A DNA stretch of 24,942 nucleotides from positions 1 through 24,942 of IMG/VR virus record IMGVR_UViG_3300034198_008807; one strand, given 5' to 3'. The DNA comes from a virus. Positions within the stretch are counted from its first letter, which is position 1. Every line of letters begins with the position of its first letter. Positions 17,683 to 23,296 of this stretch are shown here, piece after piece. A model generated the notes under the pieces. The model was not told the origin of the DNA. It searched no databases and saw only the letters and a list, made by a program, of their open reading frames with translations. The position numbers were made by a program, and so were the translations under genes.

Positions 17683-17836
17683 TCTGCTGCAGGAACCAAT
17701 CCCAACGTCACAACTGCCTGTCAGGGACACCCCTCTGCCCGAAGTATTTGAGGACTACCTGAAGGTAATCAGGGACAAGAACGAAAACGACGCCAGGACA
17801 AGGCTGCTTGTCTCGGCTGTAAGGAGATGCCTATGA
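17579..17836 (+). CDS. outer-membrane spanin lipoprotein (Rz1-like)
   Basis: 85 residues beginning inside the Rz-like gene in a different frame and running 154 bases past its end. Residues 1-16 are a lipoprotein signal with lipobox LLSGC, Cys17 being the lipidated residue. The mature part is Pro-rich (LQEPIPTSQLPVRDTPLPEV), as in Rz1 proteins, with a helical C-terminus. The protein would sit in the inner leaflet of the outer membrane and pair with the i-spanin. AAGG lies upstream of ATG 17579. Its TGA overlaps the terminase small subunit ATG (ATGA). Confidence 0.9.
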   Translation: MYRTVGTAMFLLLLSGCGTTSPVHTQACLLSVPSDLLQEPIPTSQLPVRDTPLPEVFEDYLKVIRDKNENDARTRLLVSAVRRCL

Positions 17837-18039
17837 ACAACAGGGATAACCTCCTTGATGCACTGTTCGATGCGACACTCAATGACCTCCTGGGGCGCAT
17901 AAACTCTGGAGAGGCGAGTGCCGCCGACATCAGCAACGCACTGAAGTTCCTTCAGCAGAACGGGATCAGCGCGTCAGCTTCAAAGAAGCCGGCCATAGCT
18001 ACGCTGGCAGGAAAGGTACTGCCCTTCGCAAAGGGGTAA
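17833..18039 (+). CDS. terminase small subunit (T7 gp18-like)
   Basis: 68 residues; T7 gp18 is 89. It recognises concatemeric DNA and regulates the packaging motor. The start is chosen as ATG 17833, not ATG 17827. AAGGAG occupies 17821-17826, touching the first ATG but six bases from the second, and the second overlaps the spanin stop as ATGA. The protein is helical (NLLDALFDATLNDLLGRINS) and ends LPFAKG. Assignment rests mainly on size and its place immediately before the large terminase gene, since such subunits diverge widely. Confidence 0.8.
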   Translation: MNNRDNLLDALFDATLNDLLGRINSGEASAADISNALKFLQQNGISASASKKPAIATLAGKVLPFAKG

Positions 18040-18042
18040 CGC

Positions 18043-19710
18043 ATGAGCGTTTTACCTACTGAACTGCATGACTTCAGGAACTTCCTATTCCTCGCGTGGG
18101 AGTATCTCAACCTCCCGCCTCCCACCGACATCCAGTATGACATAGCGGACTACCTTCAGGCTGGCCCACGCCGTCGCGTCATTAAGGCCTTCCGCGGTGT
18201 AGGCAAGTCGTGGATTACCTCTGCCTATGTCTGCTGGAGGCTGGGGATGGACCCGCAGGTCAACATCTTCGTGGTCTCGGCCAGCAAGCAGCGTGCCGAT
18301 GACTTCACCACCTTCACAAGGCAGCTTATCGATCTGATGCCTGAACTGCATGCCCTGAAGCCGCAGGACGGGCAGAGAGATTCAAAAATCAGCTTTGATG
18401 TCGGTCCAGCCCTGCCTGACCACGCCCCAAGCGTCAAGAGTGCAGGTATCACTGGACAGCTATCCGGTAGTCGTGCTGACGAGATCATCGCCGATGACAT
18501 CGAGGTGCCAAACAACTCTGCAACCCCGGACATGCGTGACAAGCTGGCTGAACTCATCAAGGAGTTCGACGCCATCCTCAAGCCCAACGGCATTATCACC
18601 TATCTGGGTACACCGCAGACAGAAGAGACGATCTACTCCCGCCTTCAGGAAAGAGGCTACGAGACGCGCATATGGCCCGCCAGATACCCCGACAAGAGAA
18701 TGCAGGATATCTATGGCGACAGGCTGGCCCCGCGGATTGCCACCGCTGTTGAGAAGACACAGCGGCTTATCGGCAAGACCACTGACCCCAAGAGATTCAG
18801 CGACACTGACCTGCTGGAGCGCGAACTGTCCTATGGCAGGTCAGGCTTTGCCTTGCAGTTCATGCTCGACACAAGCCTCTCAGATGCCAACAAGTACCCC
18901 CTGAAGCTCAACGATCTTGTGGTGATGTCAGGTGTCTCAACGTGGACACAGGCACCTATAAGTTACCAATGGGCATCGGGACCAGACCAGAGGAAACTCG
19001 TAGAGCACCTGGCATCGGTTGGACTGCGTGGTGATTACTACGTAGGTCCAATGAGAGTCTCCGAGACCTTCCAGCCATTCCAAGGCTCCCTGATGTACAT
19101 CGATCCATCAGGAAAGGGTGGGGACGAACTGGCCTACGCAGTGGTCAAGCTGCTGGCCGGCAACCTGTATCTCACTTGCTGGGGAGGATTGCAGGGTGGT
19201 TACACGGACCAGAACCTCATCAGGCTGTGTGAGATAGCCAGAACCCAGAGGGTGAACCACTGCCAGATCGAGGCAAACTTCGGTGATGGCATGTTCACCC
19301 AGTTGCTCAAGCCTCACATGAACAGGATCTACCCCCTGCACCTTGAAGACGTGAAGGTCGGGGGTATGCAGAAGGAACTCAGGATCATCAGTAACCTTGA
19401 ACCCGTCCTCAACCAGCACAGGCTTGTGGTGGCTATGGAGGGCATCAAGGCTGAACTGGCTGACGATCGTGACTACCAGCTTATGTACCAGATATCCCGC
19501 ATCACCAAGGATCGTGGTGCCTTAAGGCATGATGACCGCATCGATGCTGTGGCTGGTGCTGTCAGCTACTGGACCAAGTACCTTCAGGTTGATCAGACAC
19601 GAGCAGAGGAAGACCACAGGGAGGCCCTCCTTCAGAAGGATCTGGATGCCTTCATGGAGACGGCCATAGGCAGGAAGCCGAGGCCAGTGGTGTGGGCCAG
19701 TGTCAAATGA
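18043..19710 (+). CDS. terminase large subunit (T7 gp19-like)
   Basis: 555 residues; T7 gp19 is 586. It is the ATP-driven packaging motor and DNA-cutting enzyme. The N-terminal ATPase has Walker A at about residues 49-56 (AFRGVGKS, as in T7) and Walker B around 148-154 (IIADDIE, with Asp152 and Glu154). The C-terminal RNase H-like nuclease shows MYIDPSGKGGDE (Asp354) and the late acidic motif HDDRIDAVAGA (Asp497, Asp498, Asp501). AAGGGG precedes ATG 18043. Arg codons are mixed, by my count about 22 AGR to 16 CGN. CpG thins out toward the 3' end. The stop overlaps the next ATG (ATGA). Confidence 0.96.
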   Translation: MSVLPTELHDFRNFLFLAWEYLNLPPPTDIQYDIADYLQAGPRRRVIKAFRGVGKSWITSAYVCWRLGMDPQVNIFVVSASKQRADDFTTFTRQLIDLMPELHALKPQDGQRDSKISFDVGPALPDHAPSVKSAGITGQLSGSRADEIIADDIEVPNNSATPDMRDKLAELIKEFDAILKPNGIITYLGTPQTEETIYSRLQERGYETRIWPARYPDKRMQDIYGDRLAPRIATAVEKTQRLIGKTTDPKRFSDTDLLERELSYGRSGFALQFMLDTSLSDANKYPLKLNDLVVMSGVSTWTQAPISYQWASGPDQRKLVEHLASVGLRGDYYVGPMRVSETFQPFQGSLMYIDPSGKGGDELAYAVVKLLAGNLYLTCWGGLQGGYTDQNLIRLCEIARTQRVNHCQIEANFGDGMFTQLLKPHMNRIYPLHLEDVKVGGMQKELRIISNLEPVLNQHRLVVAMEGIKAELADDRDYQLMYQISRITKDRGALRHDDRIDAVAGAVSYWTKYLQVDQTRAEEDHREALLQKDLDAFMETAIGRKPRPVVWASVK

Positions 19711-20117
19711 CAGCCAAGAGGTACATGCAGATAGCCAAGAGGTACAAGCCGGGTAAGTGCAGGGTAAGGTTCAGGAGGGGGAAGGAGATCATCCCCGCTC
19801 ATGCAGTCATTCATGCAGATGGGACCAGGGAGATATATGTTCCAAGACCCACTACAAGGGACGCCCTGTTCGTCTACCTGCATGAGTGTGCCCACCTGTT
19901 CCTTGGTCACTGTAGCCCAGGTTACAACGAGCCTCTCTGGAAGCAGGAATATGAGGCAGAGCAGTTCGCTACCTCAATCATGAGGCTGGAGGGTGTCAGT
20001 GTCTCTAGGAATATGCTGCACATGGCCAAGGATTATGTCAGGGAGTGCATCAAGCAGGACAAGAGGGAAGGTAGGCCTCTTCCCCCCTACAAGGTAAGGA
20101 GATGGTGTAAGTCCTAA
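19707..20117 (+). CDS. HExxH zinc metallopeptidase-like protein (M78/ImmA-like)
   Basis: 136 residues from ATG 19707, whose ATGA overlap with terminase decides the start. Residues 59-63 are HECAH, an HExxH zinc-binding and catalytic motif, within LHECAHLFLGH. Glu81, Glu83 or Glu85 (EYEAEQFA) could supply the third ligand. This short spacing and the AxxFA segment recall ImmA/IrrE (M78) peptidases. Those cleave repressors or antitoxins in other phages, but no repressor partner is visible here. All 16 Arg codons are AGR (14 AGG, 2 AGA) and CpG is nearly absent, unlike neighbouring genes. The N-terminus is very basic (RYMQIAKRYKPGKCRVRFRR), suggesting nucleic-acid contact. Substrate unknown. Confidence 0.72.
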   Translation: MTAKRYMQIAKRYKPGKCRVRFRRGKEIIPAHAVIHADGTREIYVPRPTTRDALFVYLHECAHLFLGHCSPGYNEPLWKQEYEAEQFATSIMRLEGVSVSRNMLHMAKDYVRECIKQDKREGRPLPPYKVRRWCKS

Positions 20118-20176
20118 TGTCTCTCCTGTTGTTGTAGTTGTATGTCTCACCACCCCTCACTACCACACACCAACCT

Positions 20177-20211
20177 CACAGGGGCCTCTGTTAGGGCACA
20201 GGGGCCTCTGT
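20177..20211 (+). repeat. 20-base tandem duplication with 15 identical bases
   Basis: CACAGGGGCCTCTGT occurs at 20177-20191 and again at 20197-20211, a period of 20 bases. It lies 60 bases after the last late gene. Short repeat arrays flank the terminal redundancy of T7, and this may be an equivalent. Confidence 0.85.
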
Positions 20212-20264
20212 ATCCCCTCATTAACCATCTATATCATGCACTACAGTACTTACCCCTCTCACCA

Positions 20265-20298
20265 CCCCTCAGACCCCCTCACAGTCCCTCAGACCCCC
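20265..20298 (-). repeat. tandem repeat with G-quadruplex-capable minus strand
   Basis: CCTCAGACCCCC occurs at 20267-20278 and 20287-20298, again with a 20-base period. On the minus strand the tract has G-runs of 5, 3, 5 and 4 separated by loops of 5, 7 and 5 bases, which fits the G3+N1-7 quadruplex pattern. The plus strand could form an i-motif. Confidence 0.75.
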
Positions 20299-20355
20299 AC
20301 AGTACCAATCAATATGTATCCGGTGGGTTTGTTCCAAACACGGTCCAGGCGGAAA

Positions 20356-20396
20356 GTAGGGTTATTTACCCCCATGACAAGTAGGGGTTATTACCC
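20356..20396 (+). repeat. two near-identical GTAGGG..TTATT..ACCC units, 25-base period
   Basis: The units at 20356-20371 and 20381-20396 are each 16 bases and differ only by the placement of one G and one T. Each also has GGGT/ACCC ends that can pair. They may be protein-binding sites or part of a phage promoter. There is no direct evidence for either. Confidence 0.75.
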
Positions 20397-20815
20397 GATA
20401 TCGTATGGAACCTGCAGCAGGGAATGATGCGATAAGGGATAGCAGGCCTCTCTGGTTCGATTAGAAGCCCGTACAGCGGGGTGTAGGGGGTTGGGGATGT
20501 CGAGGTAGCGGAAAGAGGGCAGATTGGCTGCATGGCCTTCTGTGGCCTTCTGGGAGGGTATCGGGTATTTTGGCACAAAAATCTGAGAGGGGTACTCGAC
20601 TACGCCCTGTGTGCGCGCCCCCCGTGGGGGACCAGCCTGGCGCACGGTAGGAGGCCGGCCAGGGGGAGATGGCCCTGCCGGCAATCGGCTGCCAGTCCTG
20701 CCGGATTGCGGCAATCGCCACACGATTCGCCACGCTATGCCGTGTGATCCGCAGCATCCCGCCAAGCGCAATAGACTAATGATCTATACAGCCGCCCTGC
20801 AGGGCATAGTGACGG

Positions 20816-20842
20816 CGGGTTATAGGGGCGGGTTATAGGGGC
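20816..20842 (+). repeat. 13-base tandem repeat CGGGTTATAGGGG
   Basis: Two exact copies start at 20816 and 20829 with a shared C. The TTATAGGGG part recalls the initiation segment of T7-class promoters (CTATAGGG), but the rest of that consensus is absent. A promoter role is a guess. Confidence 0.8.
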
Positions 20843-20995
20843 AGGGTGCGCCGCATGAGAACACGGAAGGGCAAGGCGCATCTTTTCTGTGCTTGTGTGT
20901 GATTTGGTGCGTTTTTGCTTTTGCTGCGTCATCCGGTCGCATGATTTTCTGCTAATCGGGCATGCAGTACCGGATTGAACCCGGCAGCGCATTGT

Positions 20996-21034
20996 GCGCA
21001 GTATCGCCACACATTCACGAAGGGAAACGCTATG
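20996..21034 (+). promoter_or_regulatory. early-gene leader module, copy A (divergent)
   Basis: GCGCAGTATCGC (20996-21007) is followed by CACGAAGGGAAA (21017-21028) and ATG 21032. It matches the better copies at 21599 and 22382 in the CAGTA core, the CACGAAGGGA ribosome-binding segment and their spacing. A second partial core, GCATGCAGTAC, lies at 20960-20970. Confidence 0.6.
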
Positions 21035-21544
21035 ACGTTCACAGATGCTGATTTCACAACCATTTGCACACTGGATACAGCCTTCTTTCGGCTTTGTACC
21101 GATGCTAGCACAGGAGAGGAAACCGCGTGGTACGCTGATATTAGCGACCTTACCGCATCAATCTCACCCTGCAATGAAGGCTATAGGTTGCGTCTTGGCG
21201 TTGACGTGTCGAACAACGCCGAAGAGGCGTTTGACTGCCTCCGCACCTTTGTCGTCGCAGATCTTTCCATGGCAATCGAAAAGGTGCACGCATACCTCAA
21301 TGCGTCACTGCCCCTCGAAGTGCGTCCGGGACCATCGGATGCGTATATGCTGGATGTTGCAGGCACGCACTATGCCGTGTGGCTCGCCATATGGTGCGAG
21401 TCGCACACGCTGGACGCATCCGCACCCAATTGGATCTTCGGCCACGTTACCCGCGACAACAACGCCTACCCAATAAGCGATGCACTCAGTGCGCGCTATG
21501 CCCTGCTTACCGCCGCCGCGTATCTCATATCCAAGGGATACTAG
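21032..21544 (+). CDS. acidic protein of unknown function, first early gene
   Basis: 170 residues; I do not recognise the family. By my count it has about 22 Asp/Glu against 9 Lys/Arg, so it is clearly acidic. It has no signal peptide; the hydrophobic stretches (YAVWLAIW, YALLTAAAYLI) are short. ATG 21032 is set by GAAGGG at 21019-21024, part of the leader shared with later genes. A longer TTG-initiated frame upstream lacks such a site. It is the first gene after the non-coding junction, the position of the acidic antirestriction gene 0.3 (Ocr) in T7. A similar host-defence role is only a positional guess. Its Arg codons are mostly CGN. Confidence 0.72.
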   Translation: MTFTDADFTTICTLDTAFFRLCTDASTGEETAWYADISDLTASISPCNEGYRLRLGVDVSNNAEEAFDCLRTFVVADLSMAIEKVHAYLNASLPLEVRPGPSDAYMLDVAGTHYAVWLAIWCESHTLDASAPNWIFGHVTRDNNAYPISDALSARYALLTAAAYLISKGY

Positions 21545-21616
21545 TCCACTATCTAGCCACACCACACTGTGGCTAGCCATGTGCACTAGTGCACTAACGC
21601 ATGCAGTACTGCATGC
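21541..21616 (+). promoter_or_regulatory. three consecutive palindromes with four CTAG sites
   Basis: Right after the stop at 21544 come a hairpin with 9-bp arms (21553-21561 with 21568-21576, six-base loop), a perfect 14-base palindrome (21581-21594, centre CACTAGTG) and a perfect 18-base palindrome (21599-21616, centre AGTACT). CTAG, usually rare in bacterial and phage DNA, occurs at 21541, 21553, 21573 and 21586. The hairpin may terminate or stabilise the upstream mRNA. The two perfect palindromes look like operators for a dimeric regulator. Confidence 0.75.
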
Positions 21617-21641
21617 ATCACACGAAGGGAAACAAGCCATG
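21599..21641 (+). promoter_or_regulatory. early-gene leader module, copy B
   Basis: The perfect 18-base palindrome (21599-21616) is followed by ACACGAAGGGA (21620-21630) and AGCCATG (start codon 21639). From the core to the start codon it closely matches the leader at 22382-22419. Confidence 0.8.
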
Positions 21642-22382
21642 AAGCTTCTAACGATAGGCAATCCGAAAACGCTCAAAGGCCAAGCGCAAGGCTACATCAC
21701 AGCCGTGTTGCACCTTGCCCCTGCATCAACCTCTGGGTGGAATGTTTGCCCTATGGCCACGAAGGGATGCAAAGCGGCTTGCCTCAATACCGCGGGCAGG
21801 GGCGGTATCGCTGCGGGCAATGCGACGTTCGAGAGTGCAGAGGGTTCGCTCCCTGATAACGCAATCCAGAAGGCACGCATTGCTCGCACGAAATGGTTTT
21901 TCACAGACCGTGAAGCCTTCATGGCGCAACTTGTCACTGAGGTTTACGCATTCGTGAACAAGGCCAAGAAGGCAGGGCTTATCCCATGCGTTCGCCTCAA
22001 TGGCACGTCTGATATTCGCTGGGAGCGTATCCCGTGCAATGGCCTTGAAAATATCATGGCAGAGTTTCCCGCCGTGCAATTCTACGACTACACCAAGCTT
22101 GCGAACCGCAAGGGCGTTCCCTCGAACTATCACCTCACCTTTAGCCTCGCAGAGGATAACGATGCACACGCTGCGTCCGTTCTCGCTGCTGGCGGCAATG
22201 TCGCAGTGGTCTATCGCGACAAGGCTTTGCCGCAGACCTATGCGATAGCGGGAACAACGCGAGAGGTTGTTTCCGGCGATGATAGCGATCTGCGGTTCCT
22301 AGATCCGCGAGGCGTGATTGTTGGCTTGTATGCCAAGGGCAAGGCAAAGCGCGACACGCTCGGATTCGTGCGTCCCAATTAA
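21639..22382 (+). CDS. GP88-family phage protein
   Basis: 247 residues. It resembles the phage gene product 88 family (GP88): MKLLTIGNPKTLKGQAQGYI opening, then a cysteine block CPMATKGCKAACL with Cys37, Cys44 and Cys48, an RLNGTSDIRWE segment, and FYDYTKL. The three clustered cysteines could bind zinc or an iron-sulfur cluster; no biochemical role is established to my knowledge. Start ATG 21639 follows GAAGGG. An in-frame upstream extension would cross the palindromes and is rejected. It is followed without a gap by another copy of the same leader, whose first base is shared with the stop codon. Arg codons are almost all CGN. Confidence 0.8.
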   Translation: MKLLTIGNPKTLKGQAQGYITAVLHLAPASTSGWNVCPMATKGCKAACLNTAGRGGIAAGNATFESAEGSLPDNAIQKARIARTKWFFTDREAFMAQLVTEVYAFVNKAKKAGLIPCVRLNGTSDIRWERIPCNGLENIMAEFPAVQFYDYTKLANRKGVPSNYHLTFSLAEDNDAHAASVLAAGGNVAVVYRDKALPQTYAIAGTTREVVSGDDSDLRFLDPRGVIVGLYAKGKAKRDTLGFVRPN

Positions 22383-22419
22383 TGCAGTAACGCATATAAC
22401 ACGAAGGGATAAAGCCATG
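22382..22419 (+). promoter_or_regulatory. early-gene leader module, copy C
   Basis: ATGCAGTAACGCAT (22382-22395) overlaps the GP88 stop codon by one base and is followed by ACACGAAGGGA (22400-22410) and AGCCATG (start 22417). The palindrome is reduced to ATGC/GCAT ends, but the spacing and the ribosome-binding part match copy B. Confidence 0.8.
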
Positions 22420-22998
22420 AGAGTATTGGTAGCTTGTGAGAGTAGCGGCACAGTCCGCGAGGCATTCAGGGCAAAGGGACATGAGGCGTGGTCATGCGAC
22501 CTGCTGCCAGCAGATGACGGATCACTCTTTCATCTGCAGGGTGATGCTAGGGATATTCTGCGCGATGGGTGGGACATGCTGATCGCACACCCACCATGCA
22601 CGCGCCTCACGAATAGCGGCGTGAGGTGGCTTCACGAGAGGAACCTATGGGATGAACTGAGGGAGGCGTGCGACCTGTTTAACGCTTTCCTGCACGCTCG
22701 CATCCCGCTCAAGTGCATCGAAAACCCTATCCCGCATCGCTACGCGCTCGAGCGTATCGGCCGCCGCTATGATCAAATAATTCAGCCTTGGCAATTCGGC
22801 CACGGGGAGACGAAGGCCACATGCCTATGGCTCAATGGTTTGCCCAAGCTTGCGCCGACCAACATCGTGGAAGGGCGCAAGGGGTATTGCCACAGTCTGC
22901 CGCCCTCGCCTGATCGCTGGAAGCTTCGCAGCAAAACCTACCAAGGGATTGCGGATGCAATGGCTGATCAGTGGTCCGCAGTTTACAAGCACGCATAG
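22417..22998 (+). CDS. C5-methyltransferase-like protein lacking the target recognition part
   Basis: 193 residues, with the order of motifs seen in cytosine-5 methyltransferases: a VLVACESSGTVREAF segment in place of motif I, WSCDLLP (motif II-like), LQGDARDI (motif III-like), DMLIAHPPCTRL with Pro59-Pro60-Cys61 (motif IV), and CIENPIP with Glu102-Asn103 (motif VI). Full enzymes exceed 300 residues. Motifs VIII-X and a target domain are not visible, and the normal FxGxGG SAM-binding loop is altered. It may modify a nucleotide or RNA rather than a specific DNA site, or be inactive. Such short proteins recur in phages. The start is fixed by the GAAGGG leader. GAACCTATGG-type codon use is not unusual here. 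Confidence 0.72.
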   Translation: MRVLVACESSGTVREAFRAKGHEAWSCDLLPADDGSLFHLQGDARDILRDGWDMLIAHPPCTRLTNSGVRWLHERNLWDELREACDLFNAFLHARIPLKCIENPIPHRYALERIGRRYDQIIQPWQFGHGETKATCLWLNGLPKLAPTNIVEGRKGYCHSLPPSPDRWKLRSKTYQGIADAMADQWSAVYKHA

Positions 22999-23008
22999 GG
23001 GAGCAGCC

Positions 23009-23203
23009 ATGTACTATCAAAACGTAATCCGCCAGATCGATCCGTCGATCGATGCCGCAGCCGTCGAGGCATGGATGCGATTGCAGTACCACACGCTCAA
23101 CCATCTGCCTCATGAGACATTCGTGGCTGAGGTGGCGCTATACAAAGAGGCGCGCATGACATTCGATCAGGCGCGGCGGCTGAAGCGATCATTCGGATTG
23201 TGA
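23009..23203 (+). CDS. small protein of unknown function
   Basis: 64 residues, not recognised. It is predicted helical and amphipathic, with an acidic first half (IDPSIDAAAVEAWM) and a basic end (FDQARRLKRSFGL). The start ATG 23009 follows GGGGAGC (22998-23004), ten bases after the methyltransferase-like stop, so the two genes are probably co-transcribed. Longer in-frame extensions run back inside the upstream gene and are rejected. No membrane segment. Confidence 0.65.
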   Translation: MYYQNVIRQIDPSIDAAAVEAWMRLQYHTLNHLPHETFVAEVALYKEARMTFDQARRLKRSFGL

Positions 23204-23244
23204 GGCCACGGCCAGGAAACTGCGACAATTTGGCATGGTGCATC

Positions 23245-23296
23245 ATATGCAGTAATGCATATTATGGCGACAACAAGAGAGAAGGGAAAAAGGATG
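23245..23296 (+). promoter_or_regulatory. early-gene leader module, copy D
   Basis: ATATGCA (23245-23251) and TGCATAT (23256-23262) are perfect inverted arms around GTAA, giving a core ATGCAGTAATGCAT (23247-23260) that differs by one base from copy C. The ribosome-binding part is AGAAGGGA (23279-23286), farther from the core than in copies B and C, and precedes ATG 23294. Confidence 0.75.

Larger units (their letters stand above)
20118..21031 (+). other. non-coding late-to-early junction, probable terminal region
   Basis: 914 bases with no convincing gene. Short ORFs here have no family features or ribosome-binding sites. The 5' part (20142-20310) is pyrimidine-rich with 20-base tandem repeats and no CpG. 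20356-20396 holds two copies of a GTAGGG-TTATT-ACCC unit. 20533-20552 holds TGGCCTTCTG twice in tandem. 20600-20810 is GC-rich with hairpins: 20618-20622 with 20626-20630, 20654-20664 with 20673-20682, 20636-20641 with 20658-20663, and palindrome 20794-20805. 20816-20842 holds two TTATAGGGG units. In T7 the direct terminal repeats and host early promoters occupy this interval. No clear sigma70 promoter could be picked by eye. Confidence 0.7.

Noticed and set aside
20177-20298. CRISPR-like repeat-spacer pattern
   Set aside because: Only two copies of each unit, in direct tandem with a 20-base period and without distinct spacers.
20142-20384. 80-residue frame after the metallopeptidase gene
   Set aside because: It translates the C-rich repeats into Pro/Ser/His-rich sequence and lacks a ribosome-binding site.
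20451-20467. GGTTCGATT on the plus strand, as in a tRNA T-loop
   Set aside because: Flanking bases do not form a T-stem and no cloverleaf can be built around it.
20391-20771. 126-residue minus-strand frame in the non-coding junction
   Set aside because: Composition is that of GC-rich out-of-frame translation (Arg, Gly, Pro, Ser), no ribosome-binding site precedes it, and every other gene is on the plus strand.
20915-20945. Possible sigma70 promoter (TTGCTT with CATGAT)
   Set aside because: The 19-base spacing and weak -10 match are no better than chance in this T-rich stretch.
20969-20985. Minus-strand sequence like a tRNA T-arm (GTTCAAT loop closed by five pairs) near ATGCAGT
   Set aside because: The loop register is wrong for a real T-loop, no matching acceptor, anticodon or D arm is found upstream on the minus strand, and it overlaps the early leader. 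An attachment-site remnant is possible but unsupported because no integrase is visible.
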